Assembly (NCBI RefSeq): GCF_037190085.1
Contig: NZ_JBBCJO010000016.1
Span: 1-38,022, forward strand
Direction: 5' to 3'
DNA from: Gemmatimonas aurantiaca
Lineage (GTDB): Bacteria > Gemmatimonadota > Gemmatimonadetes > Gemmatimonadales > Gemmatimonadaceae
Length of the DNA stretch: 38,022 nucleotides
The stretch's first letter is position 1. Every line of letters starts with the position of its first letter. Shown here one piece after another: positions 23,407-30,622 of this stretch. The position numbers were made by a program, and so were the translations under genes. The notes below the pieces were generated by a model. It had not been told where the DNA came from and made no database searches. It saw only the letters and a list, made by a program, of their open reading frames with translations.

Positions 23407-24354
23407 TCACCGGGTGTGTCGGCGGAGTCGCTGCTGAACGTCTCGGTGGCCGGTCTCGCGTTCCGGAATCCCATCGTGCTGGCATCGGGCACGGCGGGAT
23501 TCGGCCAGGAACTCGAAGACGTGCTCGATCTTTCCGCGGTGGGTGGGATCTCCACGAAGGCCGTGAGCGTCGCGCCGCGCGCGGGCAATCCCGCCCTGCG
23601 GGTGAGTGAGTTCGCGGGTGGCATGATGAACGCCATCGGACTCGCCAATCCCGGGCTGGACGCGGTGCGCACCGACTATCTGCCCTGGCTGCCGGCGCAT
23701 CATCCCGGCACGCGCGTGTTCGTGAATGTCGTGGGCAACAGCGTGGACGACTTTGCCACGGTGGTGCGCGGACTCGACGATGTGCCGGGCGTGGACGCGT
23801 TCGAACTCAACGTGAGCTGCCCCAACGTGAAAGCGGGCGGCCTCGAGTTCGGCGCCGATCCGGTCGCGCTCGCCGCGCTCGTGTCCGCCGCACGCGCCGA
23901 GACGCAGCGACCCATCTTCGTGAAGCTCTCGCCCACGCTGGGCGCCGCCATGGCCGACACCGCGCGTGTGGCCGTCGACGCGGGCGCCACCGGACTGACG
24001 CTGGTGAACACGATGCCCGGTACGGTGATCGACACCGCGCATCGCAAGCCGAAACTCAGCTTCGGCAGCGGCGGGGTGAGTGGTCCGGCGCTGTTGCCCA
24101 TCGGCCTGCTCGCCACCTGGCGCGTGAGTCGTGCGCTTCCCGGGGTGCCACTCATCGGCCTGGGCGGCGTGAGCACCGGCGACGATGCCCTGCAGTATCT
24201 CATGGCCGGCGCCTCGCTGGTGGGCGTGGGCACCGCCGCACTGCGCGATCCCCGCGCCCCCGAACGCATCGTGCGTCAGTTGCACCGCTGGTGTGATCGG
24301 GAAGGGGTGCGTGATCTCGCATCGCTCACCGGCACACTGCGGTGGCCGTCCTGA
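23401..24354 (+). CDS. pyrD: Dihydroorotate dehydrogenase (class 1 type)
   Basis: 317 aa flavoprotein. The FMN-binding start PIVLASGTAGFG, the NPGLDAV region, and NVSCPNVKAGG, in which Cys140 is the catalytic base of class 1 enzymes, with LVNTMPG and GLGGVSTGDDALQYLMAGAS as later family blocks. Class 1B enzymes usually pair with an Fe-S PyrK subunit; no pyrK gene is next to this one. The GTG 23401 start is the likely one, placed in the duplication described above. It makes orotate for UMP synthesis; pyrF follows. Confidence 0.93.
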   Translation: MSSPGVSAESLLNVSVAGLAFRNPIVLASGTAGFGQELEDVLDLSAVGGISTKAVSVAPRAGNPALRVSEFAGGMMNAIGLANPGLDAVRTDYLPWLPAHHPGTRVFVNVVGNSVDDFATVVRGLDDVPGVDAFELNVSCPNVKAGGLEFGADPVALAALVSAARAETQRPIFVKLSPTLGAAMADTARVAVDAGATGLTLVNTMPGTVIDTAHRKPKLSFGSGGVSGPALLPIGLLATWRVSRALPGVPLIGLGGVSTGDDALQYLMAGASLVGVGTAALRDPRAPERIVRQLHRWCDREGVRDLASLTGTLRWPS

Positions 24355-24421
24355 CGCACCGCTGCGGCATGTCCGCTGACCCTCTCCAGATCGTACTTCA
24401 GATCGTCCTCCAGCAGATCGC

Positions 24422-25195
24422 ATGACCAGCACCGATCACGCCGCCGCCCGTTCCGCACCGTCTCCATCGGCCGTTGCGGCCATCCCCATCGTGGCGCTCG
24501 ACGTGCCCGACCGCGCGGGCGCCGAGGCCGTGGTGCGGCAACTCGGCGATGCCTGCGATTTCTACAAAGTCGGCCTCGAACTCTTCGCCGCCGAAGGACC
24601 GGCCATCGTCGCCTGGCTGCGTGCGCAGGGCAAGCGGGTCTTCGTGGATCTCAAGCTGCATGACATCCCGAACACGGTGCGTGGGGCCGCGCGCAGTGTG
24701 GCCCGGCATGGCGCCTCGCTGCTGACCATTCACGCCAGCGGCGGCGCCGAGATGATCGCCGCCGCCGTGGCCGGCGCGAACGAAGGGGCGCCGGAAGGAA
24801 GCTGCGGCATTCTGGGCGTGACCGTGCTGACCAGTATGGACGCCACCGGACTCGGCGCCGCCTGGGGCCGTTCGGACGTGGACGTGCAGGCCGAAGTCCT
24901 GCGGCTGGCCGGCGACGTGGCGGAGCAGGGCGCTGCCGGCATCGTGTGTTCGGGCCATGAAGCCGCCGCGGTGCACGCCCGGTTCGGTGATCGACTCGGC
25001 CTGCTCATTCCGGGTATTCGTCTGCCGGGCGGCGACACGCACGACCAGCGCCGCATCATGACACCCCGCGCCGCCGCCGACGCCGGCGCCCGGTGGCTGA
25101 TTCTGGGCCGCGCGGTGACCGCGGCGGCCGATCCGGTGGTTGCCATGGAGGCGGTCCGGCAGAATCTGCATATTTCCTATCAAGCTCCTTCCTGA
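24422..25195 (+). CDS. pyrF: Orotidine-5'-phosphate decarboxylase
   Basis: 257 aa. The decarboxylase core shows ALDVPD at the strand-1 site, K49 in YKVGLEL, VFVDLKLHDIPNTV (catalytic D76, K78 and D81), and LIPGIRLPGGDTHDQRR with the phosphate-binding end and ILGRAVTAAADPV. It converts OMP to UMP and ends in QAPS. ATG 24422 gives about 18 extra residues before the barrel. The 67-bp gap after pyrD contains two 12-bp repeats (24387-24410). The end of the gene overlaps dispersed-repeat copy A (25176-25219). Confidence 0.95.
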   Translation: MTSTDHAAARSAPSPSAVAAIPIVALDVPDRAGAEAVVRQLGDACDFYKVGLELFAAEGPAIVAWLRAQGKRVFVDLKLHDIPNTVRGAARSVARHGASLLTIHASGGAEMIAAAVAGANEGAPEGSCGILGVTVLTSMDATGLGAAWGRSDVDVQAEVLRLAGDVAEQGAAGIVCSGHEAAAVHARFGDRLGLLIPGIRLPGGDTHDQRRIMTPRAAADAGARWLILGRAVTAAADPVVAMEAVRQNLHISYQAPS

Positions 25196-25219
25196 CCAGC
25201 TCCTCCCCGCTTCCTTTCG
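25176..25219 (+). repeat. Dispersed repeat copy A (plus orientation)
   Basis: Starts CCTATCAAGCTCCTTCC and continues to TTTCG. It overlaps the last codons of pyrF. It matches copy C (inverted) at 35 of 44 bases by eye. Confidence 0.75.
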
Positions 25220-25236
25220 AAACCATCGGGGACTCC

Positions 25237-25689
25237 ATGAAGAAGCCCTTGCTCCTGCTGAGTCTCGGTCTCCTCACCATCGCCTGCGGCGACCAGACCG
25301 CACCCCGCGCCGACTTCGAGATCACTACCACCGTGAGCCAGGATGTCGCGCGGGTCGGCGAAGAGATCCGGGTGACTGTGACGGCGACCAATATTTCGGG
25401 TCGGGTGCAGGAGATCCTCACGAACGACTGTATCCAGGCATTTCAGGTGCGGGATGCCGCGGGCAGGCAGGTGGGACCTGCAGGGCGGAGCTGCCTGTTG
25501 GTCGCCTCCCGGCAAACCCTGGCGCCCGGGGCCAGCTACACGATCACACAAGGCTGGGTCGGCGACGCGGTCGGTCCGATCAACGCGCCGCCCCCCAAGG
25601 TCGAACCGGGCGTCTATACCATCGAGGGGCAGTTGAGGCTGGGTGAACACGTCCGGGTCACTCCCGTCACCGTCCGGCTGTTGCCGTAG
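25237..25689 (+). CDS. Putative lipoprotein, possible BsuPI-like domain
   Basis: 150 aa. Signal MKKPLLLLSLGLLTIAC ends in a lipobox with lipidated Cys17. The mature part is a single beta-sandwich-like domain, with DFEITTTVSQDVARVGEEIRVTVTATNISGRVQEILTNDC, then FQVRDAAGRQVGPAG and TLAPGASYTITQGWVG, resembling intracellular proteinase inhibitor (BsuPI) domains by eye, low certainty. Two Cys (about 68 and 86) could form a disulfide. The gene lies between copies A and C of an inverted repeat (25176-25219 and 25825-25868), with copy B just after it, so it may have arrived with or be shaped by that element. Confidence 0.75.
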   Translation: MKKPLLLLSLGLLTIACGDQTAPRADFEITTTVSQDVARVGEEIRVTVTATNISGRVQEILTNDCIQAFQVRDAAGRQVGPAGRSCLLVASRQTLAPGASYTITQGWVGDAVGPINAPPPKVEPGVYTIEGQLRLGEHVRVTPVTVRLLP

Positions 25690-25721
25690 GCGCCCCGTAT
25701 ACTGGTCCCAACCGGCCCCGT

Positions 25722-25771
25722 AGTCCTATTGCTCTCCATTCTGACCAACTCCCTCCTGCTCCCTCTTGAAA
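25722..25771 (+). repeat. Dispersed repeat copy B (plus orientation)
   Basis: Begins AGTCCTATTG and contains CTGACCAACTCCC and TGCTCCCTCTTGAAA. It is the left arm of a long imperfect hairpin whose right arm is copy C. Confidence 0.8.
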
Positions 25772-25824
25772 TATTGACGCCGGGGCGCCGAGTGCGTCCG
25801 GATGCCGCTCCGTCCCCATCCCGA

Positions 25825-25868
25825 GAGGGAGCAGGGCGGAGCTGATCAGGCAGGAGTTCAATAGGACT
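25825..25868 (-). repeat. Dispersed repeat copy C (inverted)
   Basis: The reverse complement begins AGTCCTATTG, identical for 10 bp to copy B, then CCTGATCAGCTCC and TGCTCCCTCTCG. It pairs with copy B over about 45 positions with roughly 10 interruptions, giving a hairpin from 25722 to 25868. Confidence 0.8.
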
Positions 25869-25899
25869 GCCCCAGGCGACCGGCACCGGTGTGAGTCAC

Positions 25900-25928
25900 T
25901 TGCGGCCCACCCCAAACTCCACTAAGCT
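25900..25928 (+). promoter_or_regulatory. Possible promoter of the ribosomal alpha operon
   Basis: TTGCGG (25900-25905), 17-bp spacer, TAAGCT (25923-25928) is the best promoter-like pair in the non-coding stretch, leaving a leader of about 210 nt. Both boxes are only partial matches. Confidence 0.3.
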
Positions 25929-26141
25929 CAAGGGCTTGCCTCTTTTTTGGCCTTTTTGCGCCAAAGGCGAGTGTCCTCGGCCAATCCGCTGGCCACATTT
26001 GCTTCGCCCATGCGCGGAATCGGTCGTCCCGGTCAGGGATGGCGATGCTTCAGGGGCGATGAACAGCATGGGGAGTCCAGCCGGCCACCGATTGAGGTGG
26101 TGCGGGAGACTTCCATCGGCGCGTGAGCGCCGAGGTGACCC

Positions 26142-26258
26142 GTGAAAGTTCGCAGCAGCGTGAAGCCGATCTGTGAGCACTGCAAAGTCGTCAAGCGACA
26201 GGGCGTGACTCGCATCATCTGCAAGCGCAACCCCAAGCACAAACAGCGTCAGGGCTGA
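26142..26258 (+). CDS. rpmJ: 50S ribosomal protein L36
   Basis: 38 aa with a GTG start, too short for most ORF cut-offs. Sequence MKVRSSVKPICEHCKVVKR, then ICKRNPKHKQRQG, is the standard L36 with the zinc-binding Cys-x2-Cys...Cys...His set (C11, C14, C27, H33). GAGGTG lies 5 nt before the GTG. It is the first gene of the alpha operon here, 14 bp before rpsM. Confidence 0.97.
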   Translation: MKVRSSVKPICEHCKVVKRQGVTRIICKRNPKHKQRQG

Positions 26259-26272
26259 GGGGAAGCGCACAT

Positions 26273-26650
26273 ATGGCACGTATCGCTGGCGTCGATCTCC
26301 CGCGTGAGAAGAAAATCGAGATCGGCCTGACTTATATCTTCGGGATCGGCCGCAAGACGGCACAGAAGATCCTCGAAGCCGCCGGGGTCTCGAACGCGCA
26401 GCGCGTTCGCGACCTGAATGACAACGACCTGAACAAGCTCCGTCAGGAGATCGAGCGCAATCATCGCGTCGAGGGTGCCCTGCGCACCGAAGTCGCGATG
26501 AACATCAAGCGCCTGATGGACATCGGGTCGTATCGTGGCACGCGTCATCGCCGCGGCCTCCCCGTGCGCGGGCAGCGCACGCACACGAACGCGCGCACCA
26601 AGAAGGGGCCGCGCCGCGCCATCGCGGGCAAGAAGAAGGTGACCAAGTAA
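26273..26650 (+). CDS. rpsM: 30S ribosomal protein S13
   Basis: 125 aa, the normal S13 length. The start ARIAGVDLPREKKIEIGLTYIFGIGRKTAQKILE, with the helix-hairpin-helix segment IFGIGRKTAQ, and the basic tail with RGTRHRRGLPVRGQRTHTNARTKKG that reaches 16S rRNA and the tRNAs are all in place. Purine-rich GAGGGGAAG precedes ATG 26273. It is followed after 3 bp by rpsK. In the small subunit head S13 contacts the P-site tRNA and forms bridges to the large subunit. Confidence 0.98.
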   Translation: MARIAGVDLPREKKIEIGLTYIFGIGRKTAQKILEAAGVSNAQRVRDLNDNDLNKLRQEIERNHRVEGALRTEVAMNIKRLMDIGSYRGTRHRRGLPVRGQRTHTNARTKKGPRRAIAGKKKVTK

Positions 26651-26653
26651 GCC

Positions 26654-27031
26654 ATGGCTACCGCGAAGAAGACCAAGCGCGTCGTCGAGGCGGAAGGCAT
26701 CGCCCACGTCAGCGCCACGTTCAACAACACGACCATCACGATCACCGACATGCATGGCAATGCGGTGTCGTGGGGATCGGCCGGCAAGGCCGGTTTCAAG
26801 GGGTCGAAGAAGTCCACGCCGTTCGCCGCCACGGTGGCGTCCGAGCAGTGCGCGCGCGAAGCGCTCACGCTCGGCGTGCGCCGCGTGCATGTGCGCGTGC
26901 AGGGGCCTGGCTCAGGTCGCGAATCGGCCATCCAGGCGCTCGCCGCTGCCGGGCTCACCGTGAAGTCCATCCGTGACGTCACGCCGATCCCGCACAACGG
27001 CTGCCGTCCCCCCAAGCGCCGGAGGGTGTGA
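26654..27031 (+). CDS. rpsK: 30S ribosomal protein S11
   Basis: 125 aa. Conserved S11 blocks are AHVSATFNNTTITITDMHGNAVSWGSAGKAGFKGSKKSTPFAA, then GPGSGRESAIQAL and the end DVTPIPHNGCRPPKRRRV. S11 binds the platform of the small subunit near the mRNA exit. It lies 3 bp after rpsM and 3 bp before rpsD, within the operon. The N-terminal KKTKR stretch is short, as in many bacteria. Nothing unusual is seen. Confidence 0.98.
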   Translation: MATAKKTKRVVEAEGIAHVSATFNNTTITITDMHGNAVSWGSAGKAGFKGSKKSTPFAATVASEQCAREALTLGVRRVHVRVQGPGSGRESAIQALAAAGLTVKSIRDVTPIPHNGCRPPKRRRV

Positions 27032-27034
27032 TCC

Positions 27035-27670
27035 ATGGCCCGTTACACCGGTCCCAGCTGCCGTCAGTGTCGTCGGGAGGGCACGAAGCTCTTCCTGAAG
27101 GGCACCAAGTGCTTCACCGAGAAGTGCCCCGTCGAGCGTCGTCCGTACGCTCCGGGTCAGCACGGTCAGGCCACGGCGCGTCGCAAGAAGATGTCGGAAT
27201 ACGCCAAGCAGTTGCGTGAGAAGCAGAAGATCAAGCGCATCTACGGCGTGTCCGAGAAGCAGTTCCGCAACACGTTCGAGAAGGTGGCCACGCAGGGCGG
27301 CATCACCGGCCACAATCTCGTCGCCGCGCTCGAAACGCGTCTCGACAACGTGGTGTTCCGCATGGGCTTCGCTCCGAGCCGCAAGGCCGCGCGCCAGCTC
27401 ATCCGCCACCGCCACATCGAGGTGAAGGGTCGCCTGCTCGACATCCCGTCGTATCAGGTGCGCCCGGGCGAGGAAGTGCGCGTGAAGCAGTCCTCGCGCG
27501 AGCTCGTGCTCGTGCAGGGCGCGATGGAGCAGGCGTCGCGTGGCGCGTCGCTCTCCTGGATCGCGGTCGACAAGGAGTCGTTCTCCGGCCGTGTCCTCGA
27601 GAAGCCGCAGCGTCAGGCCGTGCCGCTCGCCGCGCAGGAACAGCTCGTCGTCGAACTGTACTCCAAGTAA
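27035..27670 (+). CDS. rpsD: 30S ribosomal protein S4 (zinc-binding form)
   Basis: 211 aa. A zinc motif C9-x2-C12 ... C26-x4-C31 marks the C+ form of S4, as in Thermus. The S4 RNA-binding domain is seen as LETRLDNVVFRMGFAPSRKAARQLIRHRHIEVKGR (about 96-130). S4 nucleates 30S assembly and, in many bacteria, represses its own operon by binding the leader. It follows rpsK by 3 bp. A 175-bp gap with hairpins comes before rpoA. Confidence 0.97.
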   Translation: MARYTGPSCRQCRREGTKLFLKGTKCFTEKCPVERRPYAPGQHGQATARRKKMSEYAKQLREKQKIKRIYGVSEKQFRNTFEKVATQGGITGHNLVAALETRLDNVVFRMGFAPSRKAARQLIRHRHIEVKGRLLDIPSYQVRPGEEVRVKQSSRELVLVQGAMEQASRGASLSWIAVDKESFSGRVLEKPQRQAVPLAAQEQLVVELYSK

Positions 27671-27678
27671 GCAGTTCA

Positions 27679-27728
27679 GGGTTGTGGGTTCGCGGTTTGG
27701 AGTACTCCAAACCCCAAACTCACAACCC
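27679..27728 (+). promoter_or_regulatory. Long hairpin in the rpsD-rpoA gap
   Basis: A perfect 20-bp palindrome GGTTTGGAGTACTCCAAACC (27694-27713) sits inside an outer stem GGGTTGTG/CACAACCC (27679-27686 and 27721-27728) that extends inward by four more pairs. The RNA would fold into one extended hairpin of about 50 nt between rpsD and rpoA. No U-tract follows. Confidence 0.85.
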
Positions 27729-27799
27729 GAAACTCCAGTTGTGGTCGGGGCCCGAACCCCTCTACGGGGCTGCCGCGCGTTCGGGGCGGGGCAGCGCGT

Positions 27800-27824
27800 C
27801 GCCGGTGTGCATACCGCACCGGCG
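27800..27824 (+). promoter_or_regulatory. Second hairpin upstream of rpoA
   Basis: CGCCGGTG (27800-27807) and CACCGGCG (27817-27824) make a perfect 8-bp stem with a 9-nt loop, ending 21 bp before the rpoA ATG. The region between the two hairpins also contains GC-rich inverted bits. It could shape rpoA translation, since rpoA lacks a Shine-Dalgarno. Confidence 0.7.
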
Positions 27825-27845
27825 TGACCTTCATCTCACGATATC

Positions 27846-28925
27846 ATGGCAACGATCGATCTCTCCGGGCTGGTCCGTCCGCAGCTTGTCGAAGCAACCA
27901 AGCGCGAGGACAATCCGAATCTGGCCGAATTCCGTCTGCAGCCGCTCGAACGCGGCTTCGGACACACGCTGGGCAACGCCATGCGCCGACTGCTGCTGTC
28001 GTCGCTGCGGGGCTCCGCCGTGTGGGCGTTCCGTATCGACGGCGTGGTGCATGAGCACCAGACCATCGGCGGCGTCGTGGAAGACGTGCACCAGATCATC
28101 GGCAACCTGAAGACGCTCACGCTCTCCCTGCCGGACGAAGTGGAGCAGACCGTGCTCCGCATCGCCAAGTCCGGCCCGGGCACCGTCACCGCCGCCGACA
28201 TCGTCGCGACTGGTGGCGTACGCATCGTCGACCCGGCGCACCACCTCTTCACCATCACCGACGAGCGCGATTTCAACATCGAACTCTACGTGAACAAGGG
28301 ACGTGGCTACATCGAGAGCGATCAGCACCCGGCCGAACTGACCAAGAATCTGTCGGTCGACGTGGTGCGCATCGATGCCATCTACAGCCCGGTCCGTCGT
28401 GCGAACTTCACCGTCGCGGAAACCCGCGTCGGACAGCGCACCGACTACGACCGTCTCACGCTCACCGTCGAAACCAACGGCACGATGTCGCCCGAGGAAG
28501 CGGTGAGTTATGCGGCCGCGCTGGCCCAGACCCACTTCCAGTATTTCGTGGGCTTCGGGTCGTCCGCGTCCGCGCAGCCCGGTGCGACCGGTGACGCCGC
28601 CAACAGCGACGCCACCCGCCTCGCCGATCTGTTCCGCACCCCGATCGACGATCTCGAACTCTCGGTTCGTTCGGTCAACTCCCTGAAGAACTCCAACATC
28701 CGCTCGCTCGGCGATCTGGTTCGCCAGACCGAGGCGCAGATCCTCCAGGTCAAGAACTTCGGCAAGAAGTCCCTGCAGGAAATCGCCGCGCTGCTCGAGA
28801 AGGAAGGGCTCAACTTCGGCATGCGCTACGAAGAGAGTGCGGACGGTGTCCGCATCCTCGACATGGGCACCCCGCCCAGCCGCGCGGCCGAGAATGCGCC
28901 CGACGAAGAAGACGACGAGGATTGA
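27846..28925 (+). CDS. rpoA: DNA-directed RNA polymerase subunit alpha
   Basis: 359 aa. The N-terminal domain has the assembly motifs ERGFGHTLGNAMRRLLLSSLRG and HEHQTIGGVVEDVHQIIGNLKTLTL; a linker precedes the C-terminal domain with LSVRSVNSLKNSNIRSLGDLVRQTEAQILQVKNFGKKSLQEI, which binds UP elements and activators. The acidic end EDDED is common. Length is slightly above the usual 330. ATG 27846 has no clear ribosome site; the preceding gap is hairpin-rich, so its expression may be adjusted relative to the ribosomal genes. Confidence 0.97.
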   Translation: MATIDLSGLVRPQLVEATKREDNPNLAEFRLQPLERGFGHTLGNAMRRLLLSSLRGSAVWAFRIDGVVHEHQTIGGVVEDVHQIIGNLKTLTLSLPDEVEQTVLRIAKSGPGTVTAADIVATGGVRIVDPAHHLFTITDERDFNIELYVNKGRGYIESDQHPAELTKNLSVDVVRIDAIYSPVRRANFTVAETRVGQRTDYDRLTLTVETNGTMSPEEAVSYAAALAQTHFQYFVGFGSSASAQPGATGDAANSDATRLADLFRTPIDDLELSVRSVNSLKNSNIRSLGDLVRQTEAQILQVKNFGKKSLQEIAALLEKEGLNFGMRYEESADGVRILDMGTPPSRAAENAPDEEDDED

Positions 28926-28931
28926 TCTCCC

Positions 28932-29288
28932 ATGCGCCATCGTAAGGCCAACCGCCAGCTCCGGCGGACCAGTGAGCAGCGCCTCGCGCTGCTTCGCAAC
29001 CTCGCCACCTCGCTCATCGAGCAGGGGGCGATCGAGACGACCGAGGCCAAGGCCAAGGAGCTCCGCCCGTTCGTCGAAAAGCTCATCACCAAGGCCCGCA
29101 CCGGCACGCTTCACGCGCGTCGGCTCGCCGGCAAGCACGTCCAGAAGCGGGAAGCCGCGGACAAGCTCTTCCAGGAGCTCGGTCCCGCGTTCGCCACGCG
29201 CCCGGGCGGCTACACGCGCATTCTCAAGACCGGCCACCGCAAGGGTGACGGGGCGGAGATGGCGCGGATCGAACTGATCCTCAGCTGA
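28932..29288 (+). CDS. rplQ: 50S ribosomal protein L17
   Basis: 118 aa, standard length. The start MRHRKANRQLRRTSEQRLALLRNLATSLIEQGAIETTEAKAKELRPFVEKLITKAR and the end GGYTRILKTGHRKGDGAEMARIEL are highly conserved L17 segments. It begins 6 bp after rpoA and is followed by rpmB after 10 bp. L17 sits near the peptide exit of the large subunit. Nothing odd is seen. Confidence 0.98.
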   Translation: MRHRKANRQLRRTSEQRLALLRNLATSLIEQGAIETTEAKAKELRPFVEKLITKARTGTLHARRLAGKHVQKREAADKLFQELGPAFATRPGGYTRILKTGHRKGDGAEMARIELILS

Positions 29289-29298
29289 GACCACACCC

Positions 29299-29520
29299 AT
29301 GGCCATCAATCGCAACCGCTGCTACAGCTGCGACAAGGGTGTTGCCTTCGGCAACAACGTTTCGCACGCGAACAACAAGACCCGCCGCACCTGGAAGCCC
29401 AATCTCCAGGTGGTCCGCACGCTCGAAGCGGGCAAGGTGATCAAGGTGAAGGTCTGCACCCGCTGCCTCGCGGCCGGCAAGGTGCAGCGCGCGCCGCGCG
29501 GTCAGGTCGCCGTCGCCTGA
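29299..29520 (+). CDS. rpmB: 50S ribosomal protein L28 (zinc-binding form)
   Basis: 73 aa. The L28 N terminus MAINRNRCYSCDKGVAFGNNVSHANNKTRRTWKPNLQ and a zinc set C8-x2-C11 with C53-x2-C56 (CTRC) are clear. L28 is usually paired with L33 elsewhere on the chromosome; here it ends the alpha operon, 10 bp after rplQ. The GQVAVA end is short. A strong hairpin follows at 29540. Confidence 0.97.
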   Translation: MAINRNRCYSCDKGVAFGNNVSHANNKTRRTWKPNLQVVRTLEAGKVIKVKVCTRCLAAGKVQRAPRGQVAVA

Positions 29521-29539
29521 TTCCGGTCTGTCGGGGTAC

Positions 29540-29573
29540 AAGCGGGGAGCTCGCGTCGCGATGCTCCCCGCTT
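29540..29573 (+). terminator. Terminator hairpin of the alpha operon
   Basis: AAGCGGGGAGC (29540-29550) pairs with GCTCCCCGCTT (29563-29573), and TCGCG/CGCGA inside adds 5 bp around one base, giving a near-perfect stem of about 16 bp. Only TTTG follows, so the U-tract is short; the strength of the stem still supports termination after rpmB. Confidence 0.7.
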
Positions 29574-29625
29574 TGCCTATCCGCTCGCTTCTGAACCAGC
29601 CCGTCACTTCCATCGCTCTCCCCGC

Positions 29626-30591
29626 GTGAAGACTGCGCTCATCACCGGCATCACCGGACAGGACGGCTCCTACCTCGCCGAACTGCTGCTCGCCAAAGGG
29701 TACCGTGTCGTCGGAGTCGTGCGTCGCTCCTCGACCACGCCGTACGAACGCATCGCGCATCTCGTCGATCGGGTCGAACTCGTGTCCGCCGATCTGCTCG
29801 ATCAGACATCGCTCACCGATGTCGTGCAGGCCACGCGTCCCGACGAGATCTACAATCTGGCCGCGCAGAGTTTCGTGCAGACGTCGTGGAATCAGCCCGT
29901 GCTCACGGGCGAGTTCACGGCGCTTGGCGTCACCCGCATGCTCGAGGCGCTGCGCAAGGCCGCGCCCGGGGCGCGCTTCTATCAGGCCAGCTCCAGTGAG
30001 CAGTTCGGCAAGGTGGTGGAAACACCGCAGCGCGAAAGCACGCCGTTCTATCCGCGTTCGCCATACGGCGTCGCCAAGGTGTACGGACACTGGATCACCG
30101 TGAACTACCGCGAGAGTTTCGATCTCTACGCGGTGAGCGGCATTCTCTTCAATCACGAATCGCCGCGACGCGGGCTCGAGTTCGTGACGCGCAAGATTTC
30201 CGATGGGGTGGCGCGCATCAAACTCGGATTGCAGCGCGAACTGCGGCTGGGCAATCTCGATGCCCGTCGCGACTGGGGATTTGCCGGCGACTACGTCGAC
30301 GCCATGTGGCGCATGCTGCAGCAGGACACGCCCGACGACTACGTGATCGGCACCGGTGAGACGTATGCGGTGCGCGACTTCTGCGAGGCGGCGTTCAATG
30401 CCGTGGGCCTCGACTACCGCAATCACGTGGTGCAGGACGAGCGGTTCTTCCGTCCCGCGGAGGTCGATCTGCTGGTGGCCGATCCGGGCAAGGCGAAGGC
30501 GCAGCTGGGATGGATGCCGCAGGTGAACTTCAGCCAGCTCGTCGCCATGATGGTCGAAGCCGACCTCGCCCGGTACGCCGCCACCAGGTGA
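29626..30591 (+). CDS. gmd: GDP-mannose 4,6-dehydratase
   Basis: 321 aa extended SDR. The GDP-sugar dehydratase start ALITGITGQDGSYLAELLLAKGY is diagnostic, with VRRSS for NADP, ASSSEQFG, active pair Y147-x3-K151 in PYGVAK, and NHESPRRGLEFVTRKIS typical of Gmd. It makes GDP-4-keto-6-deoxy-mannose. GTG 29626 has no ribosome site. It starts the sugar-nucleotide region, 32 bp before the reductase, so GDP-D-rhamnose (or a related 6-deoxy sugar) for surface glycan is the likely product. Confidence 0.92.
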   Translation: MKTALITGITGQDGSYLAELLLAKGYRVVGVVRRSSTTPYERIAHLVDRVELVSADLLDQTSLTDVVQATRPDEIYNLAAQSFVQTSWNQPVLTGEFTALGVTRMLEALRKAAPGARFYQASSSEQFGKVVETPQRESTPFYPRSPYGVAKVYGHWITVNYRESFDLYAVSGILFNHESPRRGLEFVTRKISDGVARIKLGLQRELRLGNLDARRDWGFAGDYVDAMWRMLQQDTPDDYVIGTGETYAVRDFCEAAFNAVGLDYRNHVVQDERFFRPAEVDLLVADPGKAKAQLGWMPQVNFSQLVAMMVEADLARYAATR

Positions 30592-30622
30592 GCGCGGTGC
30601 GTCTGCCGTCGGTGGTCGTGCG

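Larger units (their letters stand above)
25690..26141. other. Long non-coding stretch before the ribosomal operon
   Basis: 452 bp with no supportable gene. It holds the B/C inverted repeat (25722-25868), a candidate promoter (25900-25928), T-rich runs at 25943-25957 followed by GCCTTT-TTGCGCC-AAAGGC (about 25951-25969), and the ribosome site of rpmJ. infA, often found just before rpmJ, is not encoded here. The part from 25930 to 26141 could act as the leader through which S4 controls the operon, by analogy with other bacteria; I see no S4 site I can name. Confidence 0.6.

Noticed and set aside
25614..25886. Minus-strand ORF encoding PIELLPDQL
   Set aside because: It runs through both arms of the inverted repeat and the end of the lipoprotein gene; better explained by the repeat.
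25891..26145. infA or another small gene before rpmJ
   Set aside because: The open frame here has no resemblance to IF-1 and no ribosome site; treated as leader sequence.
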